From Mycolicibacterium mageritense (GTDB lineage Bacteria; Actinomycetota; Actinomycetes; Mycobacteriales; Mycobacteriaceae): 64,000 bases of DNA. The position numbers were made by a program, and so were the translations under genes. The stretch covers positions 6,448,001 through 6,512,000 of the forward strand of contig NZ_AP022567.1 of NCBI RefSeq assembly GCF_010727475.1, in the 5' to 3' direction. Shown in pieces: positions 25,187 through 34,849 of the stretch. Numbering within the stretch: position 1 is the stretch's first letter; each line of letters opens with the position of its first letter. The notes beneath the pieces were generated by a model, which saw only the letters and a list, made by a program, of their open reading frames with translations, had not been told where the DNA came from and did not search any database.

Positions 25187-26028
25187 ACGTCGATCCGCTT
25201 GCGGCGGTAGAGCGTTCCCGCCGCGAGCAACGCCAGGCTGATCACCAGGATCGCCGTCGCCAGCACGTTGATCTGCGGTGGCACCGCGGCCTTGACCGCC
25301 GCGTTGACGTACAACGGGTAGGTCACCGTGGAACCGCTCACGAAGTACGTAATGATGAAGTCGTCGAGCGACAGCGCGAACGACAGCATCGCGGCGGCGA
25401 CGATGCCCGGAACGATAAGCGGCAGCGTCACTTTGAAGAACGTCCTGGTGGGGCTCGCACCCAGGTCCATCGACGCGTCTTCGAGCGTCCAGTCGAATCC
25501 CCGCACCCGCGCCCGCACCGTCATCGCGATGAAGCTCACCTCGAACGCGATGTGCGCGATCAGGATCGTGGTGTAGCCCGCGGCCCAGCCGAGGTCCAGG
25601 AACAGGGTCAACAACGACGCACCCATCACGACCTCTGGTGCCGTCAGCGGCAGCACCAGGAACGTGTCGACGGCCTTCTGGCCGCGGAAACGCTGGCGCA
25701 CCAACGCGATCGCGACCAGGGTGCCCAGCACCAGCGCGACCGCGGTCGACACCGCCGCGACGTTGAGGCTCAGCTTGAGGGCGTCGGTCAACGCCGGGTA
25801 CTTGAACGGATTGGCCCAGTTGTCGAGCGTGAAGCCCTGCCAGGTGTAGTTGAACTTGCCCGCCGGTTTGTTGAACGAGAACAACACGATCACGAAGATC
25901 GGCAGGAAGAGGTACAGCAACACCAGGCCCGCGACGATCCGCAGGATCCAGTCGCCCCACCTGGGGGAGCCCTTGACCACCTTCGGTTCGGCAGGGCTCG
26001 TGGCATCGGCCATCGCGGTCGCCGTCAT
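25183..26028 (-). CDS. potC: Polyamine-type ABC importer permease (PotC type)
   Basis: 281 residues, about six membrane segments. The coupling loop is EDASMDLGASPTRTFFKVTL (~residues 152-171). The gene overlaps the PotB-type permease by 4 bp and is the last gene of the potA-potD-potB-potC unit. The transporter type is that of spermidine/putrescine importers; other cationic or amide substrates are possible. Confidence 0.87.
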   Translation of the reverse strand: MTATAMADATSPAEPKVVKGSPRWGDWILRIVAGLVLLYLFLPIFVIVLFSFNKPAGKFNYTWQGFTLDNWANPFKYPALTDALKLSLNVAAVSTAVALVLGTLVAIALVRQRFRGQKAVDTFLVLPLTAPEVVMGASLLTLFLDLGWAAGYTTILIAHIAFEVSFIAMTVRARVRGFDWTLEDASMDLGASPTRTFFKVTLPLIVPGIVAAAMLSFALSLDDFIITYFVSGSTVTYPLYVNAAVKAAVPPQINVLATAILVISLALLAAGTLYRRKRIDV

Positions 26029-26900
26029 ACCAAGTCCTCTGTGCCGAGCGCCCGGGTGTAGAGCAGCACCCCGACCAGGATGATCGCCATCAGCACCATG
26101 CTGAGTGCGGCCGCCGCTGGATAATCCTTGACCACCAGGAACTGCTTCTGGATCACGTTGCCGATCATCGTGGTCTGCGTGCTCCCGAGATAGTCGGCGT
26201 TGATGAAGTCACCCGCGGCGGGGATGAACACCAGCATGCTGCCCGCCAGCACACCCGGCATCGACAGCGGCAGAATCACTTTCGTGAAGCTGCGGGTGTT
26301 CGACGAGTACAGATCCTTGGACGCCTCGATCAGCCGCGGGTCGATCTTCTCCAGGCTCACGTACAGCGGCAGGATCATGAAGATGATCCAGTTGTAGGTG
26401 AGGCCGCCGATCACGGCCCAACTCGTCGAGAGCAGCCGCCCTTCGCTCGGCAGCACACCGATCGACCCGAGCAGGCTGACCACCACACCGTCGTCGGCGA
26501 GAATCGTCTTCCAGGCGATCGTGCGGATCAGAAAGGTGACGAAGAACGGCAGGATCACCAGGCCCAGAATCAGATTCTTGAACCGGCCCGCCTTGAACGC
26601 GATGACGTAGGCCAACGGGAAGGCGAGCAGCGCGCACAGCACCGTCGCCACGAGTGCGTATCCGAACGTGCGCAGGATCTGATCCTGGTACTCGCTGAAC
26701 GCATGCACGTAATTGCCGAAGTTCCAGTCGAATTCCAGCGTCGGCAGATACACCGAGCCGCCGGACGTCGACAGCGAAGTACGCGCCAACGAGATGAACG
26801 GCACCACGAAGAAGATCCCGAGGTACACCAACGCCGGCAGGATCATCAGGTACGGCGCGATCTTGCTCCGTTGCCGGCTGCTGGTGGCTACACCCGCCAT
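26025..26900 (-). CDS. potB: Polyamine-type ABC importer permease (PotB type)
   Basis: 291 residues with a hydrophobic N-terminal helix and about five more. The EAA-like loop reads IEASKDLYSSNTRSFTKVIL (~190-209). It lies 5 bp after the binding protein and overlaps the PotC-type gene. With that gene it forms the membrane channel of the importer. Confidence 0.87.
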   Translation of the reverse strand: MAGVATSSRQRSKIAPYLMILPALVYLGIFFVVPFISLARTSLSTSGGSVYLPTLEFDWNFGNYVHAFSEYQDQILRTFGYALVATVLCALLAFPLAYVIAFKAGRFKNLILGLVILPFFVTFLIRTIAWKTILADDGVVVSLLGSIGVLPSEGRLLSTSWAVIGGLTYNWIIFMILPLYVSLEKIDPRLIEASKDLYSSNTRSFTKVILPLSMPGVLAGSMLVFIPAAGDFINADYLGSTQTTMIGNVIQKQFLVVKDYPAAAALSMVLMAIILVGVLLYTRALGTEDLV

Positions 26901-26905
26901 CGGCG

Positions 26906-28102
26906 TCAGCCTCCGGTCACAGCGGCGTAGAGGCTGTTGAACTCTTGCGTCTGCTCATCGGTGAGCGCGGCCCACGACTTGAGCTTGGCGGCCATGTCGG
27001 CGGGCGGGTTGATCAGCGGGTTGCTGGCCAGCTTCGGGTCGATCTTGGCGAGCTCGTCGGTCATGTCCGACAACACCGGGACGAACTGGGTGAAGGCGAT
27101 GAGCTTGGCGTAGTTCGCGCGGTCGTAGACGTAGTCGATCCAGGCCTCGGCAGCCTTCTGGTTCTGCGTGGTGTACGGGATCACCATGGTGTCGATGAAC
27201 CAGTCACCGCCGGACTCGGGCACGATGAACTTCAGGTCAGGGTTGTCGGCCTGCAGCTGCACCACGTCACCCGAATATGCCTGGGCGACAGCGATGTTGC
27301 CGGCCGCGAGATCGTCGGCATAGTCGTTGCCGGTGAACCGGCGGATCTGGCCCTTGTCCTTCTGCTCCCGAACGAAGTCGACGGCCTTCTTGACGGAGTC
27401 GGTGGTCGGATCCTCGACGGAATTGCCCTGCCACTGCATGATCATGCCGAGCCCGTCCTGCACATCGGACAACAGGCTGACCCGCCCCTTGAATGCCGGA
27501 TCCCACAGATCGTCGATCTTGGTGATGTCGCGTCCGGTGGCCGCCCGGTTGTAGGCAAGCCCCACCATGCCGGTCATGTACGGCGCGGTGAACTTGCGGC
27601 CCGGGTCGGCCTTCGAGTTGAGCAGATCCTCGCGCAGGTTCTTCTTGTTGGGGACGCGAGACTCACTGATCTCGTTGAGCCACTTGAGTCCGGCGAGGCG
27701 GACCGCCATGAACTCGGTGGGCACGACGAGGTCCGCTCCGATGTCCTGCTTGCGCGAGAGCGGTTCCTTGACCTTCGCGAACCACTGCTCGTTGTCGTTG
27801 AAATCCTCTTTGTAGTCCACCGTGAGACCCGTCGCGGTCTGGAACGCCGCGACGAACCCGTCGGCCATGTAGAGCGGCCAGTTGGACACGCGCAGTGTGC
27901 CGGTGGCGGGCGACCCGTCGTCGGGCGCGGCCGACGACGTCGCTGTCGAGCCGCCCTCGCCACCCGAACCACACGCGGCGAGGATGGACGGCCCCAGGGC
28001 CAGCGCGGCGGCGGCTGCGGCGCCGCCACCGAGGAATCGGCGCCGCGACGTGCGGTTCGCGGTGAGCCGGGCGAAGAGGTCGAGATCAGACTGGGCGGGC
28101 AT
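26906..28102 (-). CDS. potD: Polyamine-type ABC importer lipoprotein binding protein (PotD type)
   Basis: 398 residues. A Tat signal (TSRRRFLGG, ~19-27) is followed by a lipobox LAAC with Cys at ~44, then a low-complexity Ser/Gly linker. The mature domain has the PotD-like opening GTLRVSNWPLYMADG. It is an extracytoplasmic ligand-binding lipoprotein. A 59-bp gap separates it from the upstream ATPase gene. Confidence 0.87.
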   Translation of the reverse strand: MPAQSDLDLFARLTANRTSRRRFLGGGAAAAAALALGPSILAACGSGGEGGSTATSSAAPDDGSPATGTLRVSNWPLYMADGFVAAFQTATGLTVDYKEDFNDNEQWFAKVKEPLSRKQDIGADLVVPTEFMAVRLAGLKWLNEISESRVPNKKNLREDLLNSKADPGRKFTAPYMTGMVGLAYNRAATGRDITKIDDLWDPAFKGRVSLLSDVQDGLGMIMQWQGNSVEDPTTDSVKKAVDFVREQKDKGQIRRFTGNDYADDLAAGNIAVAQAYSGDVVQLQADNPDLKFIVPESGGDWFIDTMVIPYTTQNQKAAEAWIDYVYDRANYAKLIAFTQFVPVLSDMTDELAKIDPKLASNPLINPPADMAAKLKSWAALTDEQTQEFNSLYAAVTGG

Positions 28103-28161
28103 GGGCGACAGGCCTTTCGTCGATGAAGGGGGGAGTGGCGAGGGTGGCTGTTGCCGATGTT

Positions 28162-29325
28162 CTAGGAGTCGTCGAGCATCTCTTCGAGGTCTTCGGTGGT
28201 CGGGATGTCGGCGGCGGGCAGTACCCGCGACGCATCTGGCGACCAGCTCACGTGGACCTGATCACCCGGCCGCAGCAGCGGCAGATCCTGCTCCGGGCCG
28301 ACGTGGGCGATGACGGTCGAATCATCAGGCGCGGCAAGTGACAGCCGGAGCACCGGACCTTGGAAGGTCAGATCTTTCACGGTCGCGGGCACGGTGGCCA
28401 CGTCGCCGGTGGGAGCTTCCATGCTGACCCGGACCCGCTCGGGCCGGACCATCAGGGTGGCATGCCCACCGGACTCGATCGTGGTGTCGCCGGGCTTGGC
28501 CTTGAGCGTGGCGCCCAGCACTTCGACCTCGACGTAGTCCCGATTCGTGCGGCCGGTCTGACGTCCGGGCCAGAGGTTGGCCTGCCCGATGAAGCTGGCC
28601 ACGAAAACCGTCGCGGGACGGTCGTAGATCTCGGTCGGACTGCCGATCTGTTCGACGTTGCCTGCGTTCATCACCGCGATCCGGTCGCTCATCGTGAGCG
28701 CCTCTTCCTGATCGTGGGTGACGTAGATGAACGTGATCCCGACCTCGCGCTGGATGCGCTTGAGTTCGAACTGCATCGCGTGGCGCAGTTTGAGGTCTAG
28801 CGCGCCGAGGGGTTCGTCGAGCAGCAGGGCGCTGGGGTAGTTGACCAGCGCGCGGGCGAGCGCCACCCGCTGCTGCTGACCACCGGACAGCTGACCGGGC
28901 TTGCGTTTCGCGAAGTCGGTCAGTCGCACGATCTCCAGCAACTCGTCGACGCTGCGCTTGATCTCCGCCTTGTCCTTCTTCGCGCTGCGTGGACCGTAGG
29001 CGACGTTGTCCCACACCGTCATGTGCGGAAACAGTGCGTAGTGCTGGAAGACCGTGTTGACGTTGCGCTTGTGGGGCGGAACGCGGGAGACGTCGACGCC
29101 CTCGAGGCGGATCGCGCCTTCGGTCGGGCTCTCGAAGCCGGCGATCATGCGCAGCGTGGTGGTCTTGCCGCAGCCTGACGGTCCGAGCATCGAGAAAAAT
29201 TCCCCCGACGCGATGGAGAAGTCTGCGTCGGCGACGGCCACGTAGTCGGCGAACCGCTTCGTGACGTGGTCGATTTCAATCACCGGGCTGCCACTTGGGC
29301 GTGGCGTCCCGTCCTGTCCCGTCAC
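28162..29325 (-). CDS. potA: Polyamine-type ABC importer ATPase (PotA type)
   Basis: 387 residues from the GTG at 29325. Walker A GPSGCGKTT (~53-61), Q-loop FQHYALFPHMTVWDN, signature LSGGQQQRVALARALV, Walker B ALLLDEPLGALD, switch His in YVTHDQEEAL, and a C-terminal TOBE domain. First gene of the four-gene importer operon. No Shine-Dalgarno precedes the GTG, whereas a strong AGGAGGA stands 6 nt before an in-frame CTG at 29358, which would add 11 residues; the true start may be that CTG. Confidence 0.87.
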   Translation of the reverse strand: MTGQDGTPRPSGSPVIEIDHVTKRFADYVAVADADFSIASGEFFSMLGPSGCGKTTTLRMIAGFESPTEGAIRLEGVDVSRVPPHKRNVNTVFQHYALFPHMTVWDNVAYGPRSAKKDKAEIKRSVDELLEIVRLTDFAKRKPGQLSGGQQQRVALARALVNYPSALLLDEPLGALDLKLRHAMQFELKRIQREVGITFIYVTHDQEEALTMSDRIAVMNAGNVEQIGSPTEIYDRPATVFVASFIGQANLWPGRQTGRTNRDYVEVEVLGATLKAKPGDTTIESGGHATLMVRPERVRVSMEAPTGDVATVPATVKDLTFQGPVLRLSLAAPDDSTVIAHVGPEQDLPLLRPGDQVHVSWSPDASRVLPAADIPTTEDLEEMLDDS

Positions 29326-29355
29326 TTGGTCGACGGCGGTGGTATCTGAACCGGT

Positions 29356-29371
29356 CAGCGGGGTTCCTCCT
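29356..29371 (-). promoter_or_regulatory. Strong Shine-Dalgarno with in-frame CTG start
   Basis: On the minus strand AGGAGGA (29371-29365) is followed after 6 nt by CTG (29358-29356), in frame with the PotA-type ATPase. No ATG, GTG or TTG lies in frame between this CTG and the GTG at 29325. The 270-bp stretch between this and the efflux gene stop at 29629 otherwise shows only an AT-rich patch (29440-29462) that may hold the promoter. Confidence 0.5.
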
Positions 29372-29628
29372 CGGGTACAGCCGTGTGCGCTGTGGGTAAA
29401 ACAATCGCTGATCCAGCCGCCCTTCGCAAGCGATTCCGCAACGATTTAACATTTCTACAATGGATTCCTTCGTCGAAACGGCCTACAAGCACGCGATTCC
29501 GCTGCGAAGGCCTCCATCGGCCACGCCATGCGGCTCCGGCCCGGCGGCGTGGTTCCGGGCGGTCCGCTGCTCGAATTTTCCCAGCCCGCCGCCGGTCACG
29601 GCAGGGGAATGACCGACTCGCTCAGCCG

Positions 29629-31107
29629 TCAGCCCCACTCATGGTTCATCTCGAGCGCACCCGAACGCGCCTCGGCTGTGTCGCGGTGCCGATCCGGTGC
29701 GCGTGACACCGCGATCAGCGCCATCGCGAGCGCGGCCGTCCCCGCTCCCGCGAGGAAGATCGTCACGAAGCTGCTTTCCGCGGGGATCACAGCGTGCCCG
29801 AGCAGCAGCGCCACCAGTGCCGCGGCAACCGAACTCCCGATGGTCCGCGCGATCGCGTTCATGCTGGTGGCGACGCCCGTCTGACCCGCGTCCACCTCGC
29901 TGACCACGAGCGCGGGCAGCGCACCGTAGCCCAGGCTGATGTACGCGTTCGCCAGCACCGACGCGACGATCACCTGCCAAACCCGGTCGTGCGCGACGGC
30001 CAGCATCACGAAGCCGACGATTCCCGCCATGGACGCCACCGCAAGCACGCGCCTTGCCCCGAAGCGGTCGATGAACCGGCCGCTGACCAAGGCCACGACG
30101 AAACCGGCCAACGCACCGGGAAGCAGGAAGTACACGCTGGCCTGCAGCACGGTGGCGCCGAAGCCGTATCCCGCGTGTTCCCGTGACATCTGGACAAACT
30201 GCGTCAGACCGAGGAACGCGAAGTACAGCCCCATGCCGACGAAGACGGTCGCGAGGTTGGTCAGCAGGACCGGTCGCCTGGCGAGCATCTCGGTCGAGAC
30301 GAGCGGATGGTCGACGCGGCGTTCCCAGCACCACCACCCGACCAGAATCGCCGCGCCGCCGCCGAGACAACCGAGCGTCGCCGGCGCGGTCCAGCCCCAC
30401 GAAGTGCCCTGGGTGACCGCCAGCAGCACCGCCGAGAGCCCTCCGGCCAGGCCCAGTGCGCCAAGCCAGTCGATCGCGCCGGTGGTGGCGGGCCGGCGGT
30501 CCGGAACCACCAGTGCCGCAACGACAATGACGACGACGGTGAACGCGGTGGTGAGCCAGAAAACCCGGTGATATCCGGCATCGCCCGACATAAGCACGCC
30601 GGTGACCACCAGGCCGGTGCCACCGCCGAAGCCCAGGGTGCCGGACAACACCGCCATCGCACCGACCATCCGGTCCTCGGGCAGCTCGTCACGCAGGATC
30701 GCGATGCTGATCGGGTAGAGCGCATACGAGGCGCCCTGTAGGACGCGCGCGACGATGAGCAACGCGACCGACGCCGTGGTGGCGGCCAACACCGATCCGG
30801 CGAGGACCACCGCGAGGACGCCGAGCAACACCCACTTCTTGCTGTACAGGTCGGCGAGCCTGCCGATCAGCGGCGTGGCCGCCGCGGCCGCCAGCAGGTT
30901 CGCGGTCACGGCCCAGCTCACCGCGACCAACGACGTGTGCAGTTGCGCGGCAATGACTCCCAGGACCGGGACGACCGCGGTCTGCAGCACCGCGACGGTG
31001 AGCACCACCAGGCTCAGGCCCGCGATGACTACGGCGGGACGACGCGTCGAAGCGGCTGCGGCCACCGACCGAGGCTCTTCGGTCCTGGCCACATCCCCTC
31101 CGATCAT
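29629..31107 (-). CDS. MFS drug:proton antiporter-like transporter (DHA2, 14-TM type)
   Basis: 492 residues with about fourteen hydrophobic segments. The motif-A region reads GRLADLYSKKWVLL after TM2, and GRFIDRFGARRVL marks the second half. TM5 shows the motif-C-like GTLGFGGGTGLVVTG. This length and pattern fit the DHA2 family of multidrug or metabolite exporters. No regulator is adjacent. Substrate unknown. Confidence 0.84.
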   Translation of the reverse strand: MIGGDVARTEEPRSVAAAASTRRPAVVIAGLSLVVLTVAVLQTAVVPVLGVIAAQLHTSLVAVSWAVTANLLAAAAATPLIGRLADLYSKKWVLLGVLAVVLAGSVLAATTASVALLIVARVLQGASYALYPISIAILRDELPEDRMVGAMAVLSGTLGFGGGTGLVVTGVLMSGDAGYHRVFWLTTAFTVVVIVVAALVVPDRRPATTGAIDWLGALGLAGGLSAVLLAVTQGTSWGWTAPATLGCLGGGAAILVGWWCWERRVDHPLVSTEMLARRPVLLTNLATVFVGMGLYFAFLGLTQFVQMSREHAGYGFGATVLQASVYFLLPGALAGFVVALVSGRFIDRFGARRVLAVASMAGIVGFVMLAVAHDRVWQVIVASVLANAYISLGYGALPALVVSEVDAGQTGVATSMNAIARTIGSSVAAALVALLLGHAVIPAESSFVTIFLAGAGTAALAMALIAVSRAPDRHRDTAEARSGALEMNHEWG

Positions 31108-31191
31108 TAGCTCGTCTTCGCGATTTTTCGATTATGGACCCATCGGCCTCGCGCCGAAGCTCTGGGTTCAGTCGCGTGATCGAATGAGCCC

Positions 31192-32586
31192 ATGCCTTCC
31201 GGATCACGTGCGCTCACCGCACCGGCCTTCAGCGGACGACGACCGAGCGGCGCGGGCGACCTGTCCGTGGAAACGCACGGCATCGCGCCGATCGGCACCG
31301 ATCAGCGTTACGGCCGGCCGGCGCGGTTGTTCACGGTGTGGTTCGCGCCTCAGGTCAACATGACCGGAGTCTTCACCGGAACCCTGGCGATCACGTTGGG
31401 CCTCGGGTTCTGGCTCGGACTGCTGGCCATGCTGATCGGCACCGTGCTCGGGTCGCTGGTCGTGGCCTATCTCTCGACGTGGGGACCGCGCACCGGCGCC
31501 GGGCAGCTGCCCAATTCGCGGATGGCCTTCGGCGATTTCGTGGTCGTGCCCGGAGTGCTGCAGTGGGTGTCGTCGATCGCGTGGGACGCCCTGGTCGGCC
31601 TGTTCGGCGGCGAAGCGCTGGCCGTGCTCCTCGACATCCCGTTCTGGGTTGCCGTGCTGATCGTGCTCGCGATCCAAGGAGCGGTCGGGTTCTTCGGTTA
31701 CGAGGTGATCCATCGCTTGCAGGCCGTGCTCACGGTGATCCTGCTGCTGACATTCGTGGTGTTCGCCGTCAAGCTCGTGAGCGGCCACGACGTGGTCACC
31801 CCTGCCACCGTATCCGGCGGCGACCTGCTCGGAGCCTTCGTCTTCGAGGTCACGATCGCGCTGAGCCTGGCGGTGTCGTGGGCGAGCTACGCGGCTGACT
31901 TCAGCAGGTATCTGCCGTCGGACTCGTCGCGGACCCAGGTCTTCGGCTACACCTTGGCCGGCATCGTGCTGGCGTACGCGTTCGTTCAGGGCATCGGGAT
32001 CGCCGCGGCGGCCACCATCGGTGAGCACACCGCACAAGGCGTGCACGCCGTGATGGGCGGCGGAGTACTCGGCGGGGTGGCGATGTTGGTGATCGCGCTC
32101 GCGGCCATCGGCTCCGGCGTGATGAACGACTACAGCGGTTCCCTCGCGCTGCAGACCATAGGCGTGCGGGTCCGCCGGCCGGTGTCGGCGGTCATCGTCA
32201 CGGTGCTGGCGTTCGCGCTGATCCTGTGGCTGCATGCCGCGGACACCGCGAGCCGCTTCACCGATGTCCTGTTACTGGTCAGCTACTGGATTCCGGCCTT
32301 CGCAGCCGTGGTGATCATCGACTGGGCGCTGCGCATCGGTGGCCGCGCCACCCTCGACCCGGCCGCCGAGCCCACGAAGCGCTCCGACGCCCTGGCCGCA
32401 GTGGTCGTCTTCATGATCGCCTACGGCGTCGCCGTGCCGTTCATGAACACCACGCTGATCCAGGGCTGGGTGGCCACCGCGTGGCACGGCGCCGACATCG
32501 CGTACTTCGTGAATTTCGTTGTGGCACTGGTGCTTTACGGCGGGTACAGGCTTCTGGCCAGGACAGGAAGCCGAGGATCTTCGTGA
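31192..32586 (+). CDS. NCS1-family nucleobase:cation symporter
   Basis: 464 residues with about twelve hydrophobic segments. Features of the purine-cytosine permease branch of NCS1 are FTVWFAPQVNMTG in TM1 and SWASYAADFSRYLPSDSS near residue 225. It should import a purine or pyrimidine base or related compound with a cation. It is divergent from the DHA2 exporter. It is not the allantoin-type NCS1 protein found at 50489. Confidence 0.85.
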   Translation: MPSGSRALTAPAFSGRRPSGAGDLSVETHGIAPIGTDQRYGRPARLFTVWFAPQVNMTGVFTGTLAITLGLGFWLGLLAMLIGTVLGSLVVAYLSTWGPRTGAGQLPNSRMAFGDFVVVPGVLQWVSSIAWDALVGLFGGEALAVLLDIPFWVAVLIVLAIQGAVGFFGYEVIHRLQAVLTVILLLTFVVFAVKLVSGHDVVTPATVSGGDLLGAFVFEVTIALSLAVSWASYAADFSRYLPSDSSRTQVFGYTLAGIVLAYAFVQGIGIAAAATIGEHTAQGVHAVMGGGVLGGVAMLVIALAAIGSGVMNDYSGSLALQTIGVRVRRPVSAVIVTVLAFALILWLHAADTASRFTDVLLLVSYWIPAFAAVVIIDWALRIGGRATLDPAAEPTKRSDALAAVVVFMIAYGVAVPFMNTTLIQGWVATAWHGADIAYFVNFVVALVLYGGYRLLARTGSRGSS

Positions 32587-32592
32587 CGGACC

Positions 32593-33438
32593 TCAGATCG
32601 GGTGGGCCGCAAACCACTCCAGAATGAGATCGGCGACGACGTCAGGCTTCTCCTCCGGCAGCCAATGCGACACCCCGTGCAACGTCTCGAACCGGTACGG
32701 CCCTGTCACATACCGGGCGGTGTCGAGCGCGGGCTTCTCGGTCACCGCGACATCGCGGTCACTCCACACATACAGCGTGGGCACCGTGATCTTCTCTCCG
32801 GCCGCGCGCAGATCCGACAGCGGCATGGCGCGATACCAGTTGAGGGCCGCCGTCAGGGCGCCAGGTTGTGTCATCGCCCGGGTGTCGCGCTCGGCGATCT
32901 CGGCGGACTGGCCACTGCGGACGAGCGTTTCGATCATCGAAGCGCCACTGCCGTCGCGCCCCAGCATCAGGCGTTCCGGAAGCCAGGGGAGTTGATTGAC
33001 GGCCATGTACCACGAAGCGCGTCCCTGCCTGCTCGTCGGGATCGCCCGCAGGAACGCCCCCGGGTGTGGCACCGACAGCGGAACCACTGAGGCGAGCCGA
33101 CCGGGATACCGTGCGGCGACGGCCCACGCGACCGCGGCGCCCCAATCGTGTCCGACCAGGTGGACCCGGTCCGCTCCGCTGGCGTCGATGAGCGCCACGG
33201 CGTCGTCCGCGAGGTCGGTCAAGCGGTAGTCACGGCGCCGACGCGGCCGCGCACCGGGCGAATAGCCCCGCTGGTTGGGCGCCAGGCAGCGGAAACCCGC
33301 TGCGGTCAGGCGCTCGATGATCGGATCCCAACTGTGGTTCTGCTGCGGAAAGCCGTGCAGCAGAACCACGACCGGACCATCCGCGGGGCCTTCGTCGAGG
33401 ACGTCGAAAACCAGGTCACCGTGACGGTACTGCTCCAT
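32593..33438 (-). CDS. Alpha/beta hydrolase with Asp nucleophile, epoxide-hydrolase-like
   Basis: 281 residues from the ATG at 33438 (preceded by GAGG); the frame is open far upstream through non-coding sequence. The oxyanion motif HGFPQQNHSWD (~30-40) and the nucleophile elbow GHDWGAAVAW (~100) have Asp in place of Ser, as in epoxide hydrolases and haloacetate dehalogenases. The C-terminal His lies in HGVSHWLPEEKP. The substrate is therefore probably an epoxide or organohalide, not an ester. It ends 7 bp from the convergent NCS1 gene. Confidence 0.82.
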   Translation of the reverse strand: MEQYRHGDLVFDVLDEGPADGPVVVLLHGFPQQNHSWDPIIERLTAAGFRCLAPNQRGYSPGARPRRRRDYRLTDLADDAVALIDASGADRVHLVGHDWGAAVAWAVAARYPGRLASVVPLSVPHPGAFLRAIPTSRQGRASWYMAVNQLPWLPERLMLGRDGSGASMIETLVRSGQSAEIAERDTRAMTQPGALTAALNWYRAMPLSDLRAAGEKITVPTLYVWSDRDVAVTEKPALDTARYVTGPYRFETLHGVSHWLPEEKPDVVADLILEWFAAHPI

Positions 33439-33651
33439 TGGCACCTCGCTCGGGAGATCTCGCGTTCGAGACCCGCACGCGTCACCGCGGGCCGTCCGGT
33501 TCAGCATTGCCGCAATACGGTCGCCGAGCAACACACCCCGGTCTAGCCGGCCCGCAATTTCAGGTAGTTCGCTACGCGCGACGCCTGGCCCCTCGCGATT
33601 CGACACTGGACTGTCACTCGGCCCCGAGTTGTCAGGAAGGAACTCACAGGA

Positions 33652-34299
33652 ATGAAGAACTACACCGTTGCGCAGGGGGACACGCTGTTCGGCATTGCCC
33701 GACGCGAGTACGGCGACGGCGGTCTCTTCCCCGTGATTGCACGGCAGAACCACATCAGCAATCCCGACCTGATCGGGGCGGGCGAGCAGCTGCAGATCCC
33801 GTACGTCACGTACCGGCATCTGGTCACCGCGGACGACACGACCGCCACACGCCGTCAGCTGACACAGCAGTACTACGGGACCGACGATCCGGTGATCCAA
33901 CTGATCTGGGAAGTCGCCAGCGGGGTCGCGCAACGCGAGATCCACCGCGGCACATGGTTGCTGATTCCCGATCTGGCCGACGTGGACCACCACACCGTGG
34001 TCGCGGGGGAGAGCTTCGCGAGTCTGGCCGCCCGCTGGTACGGGGACGACCGCCTGGCACGGGTGATCGCCAATGCCAACCAGCTGGATCCGGCGACCGA
34101 TCCTGCACCCGGCCAGGTCTTGATCGTGCCGCGCATGAACCGGCGGAGCACGGTCGCCGGTGACACCCTCGAATCGCTGTGTCGGGACGAGTACGGCGAC
34201 ACGGACATCGACACCCGCATGAGTGTCACGGCCGCGGCAAACTACATCGCTCAACCGCACACGCTGTGCGCCAACCAGGTGGTGTACTTCCCGTCATAG
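33652..34299 (+). CDS. Multi-LysM-repeat protein without a signal peptide
   Basis: 215 residues. Four LysM-like units are visible: YTVAQGDTLFGIAR (~4-50), a degenerate unit starting HLVTADDTTATRRQL (~56-105), HTVVAGESFASLAARWYG (~114-160) and STVAGDTLESLCRDEYG (~166-213). LysM normally binds N-acetylglucosamine-containing glycans. There is no signal peptide or membrane segment after the ATG, and an AGGAAGGAA tract stands upstream, so this start looks real. The location and role are unclear: non-classical secretion, or an intracellular or phage-tail-like structural role, are possible. Confidence 0.75.
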   Translation: MKNYTVAQGDTLFGIARREYGDGGLFPVIARQNHISNPDLIGAGEQLQIPYVTYRHLVTADDTTATRRQLTQQYYGTDDPVIQLIWEVASGVAQREIHRGTWLLIPDLADVDHHTVVAGESFASLAARWYGDDRLARVIANANQLDPATDPAPGQVLIVPRMNRRSTVAGDTLESLCRDEYGDTDIDTRMSVTAAANYIAQPHTLCANQVVYFPS

Positions 34300-34450
34300 C
34301 CGGCCGGATCTCCCCGCCGCGGCCGGACCCGCTTGGCGGCAAGCACAGTCGGCGGTGTTGCCGACACGTTTGCGGAGGGGCTGCCGGCGCCGGCGACGCG
34401 TGCCGTCGATATAGCTGACAGCGTGGCCGCGGTGCGGCACAGTTACCGGT

Positions 34451-34837
34451 ATGAGCAGCCAAAAGCTTCCCAAACCCAGCGACCTCAAATCGGCCGCTCA
34501 GGCCGCGGTGGAGACGGCCCAGTCCGCGGTGGAAACCGCACAGGCAGTGGCGAGCGGCGCGATGCGGATCCCGCCGGCCTCGGCTCAACTCGCCGCCCAG
34601 TTGCCCGATCTGTTGGAGAACCTCGCTGTCGCAACCGAACGGCTCAACACCACGATCGACCGGACCGAACGGTATATGGCCATGGCCGACCCGATGTTTC
34701 GGACCTTGGACCGGCTCCTGCCGCAGCTGGAATCGTTGATCAACACCGGCAACGATGTGTTCCGGATGCTCACCAGCCTCCCGGGCATCTCGACGCTGAA
34801 CCGGCTCGCGGGCCGGGGCCAGGAACCCCGCGACTGA
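34451..34837 (+). CDS. Small helical protein of unknown function
   Basis: 128 residues, not recognised. The first half is Ala/Glu-rich with a tandem-like AVETAQSAVETAQAVASG; a central amphipathic stretch (LPDLLENLAVATERLNTTID) suggests a coiled coil; hydrophobic LLPQLESLI follows. No signal peptide. Codon use is normal. It resembles small mycobacterial proteins with MCE- or phasin-like helices only in general character. A hairpin pair follows it. Confidence 0.6.
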   Translation: MSSQKLPKPSDLKSAAQAAVETAQSAVETAQAVASGAMRIPPASAQLAAQLPDLLENLAVATERLNTTIDRTERYMAMADPMFRTLDRLLPQLESLINTGNDVFRMLTSLPGISTLNRLAGRGQEPRD

Positions 34838-34849
34838 CGGTCGGCCCGC

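Noticed and set aside
33439..34260. Extension of the epoxide-hydrolase-like frame over the LysM gene
   Set aside because: The fold starts at MEQYRHG with a ribosome site; the extension is antisense to the LysM gene.
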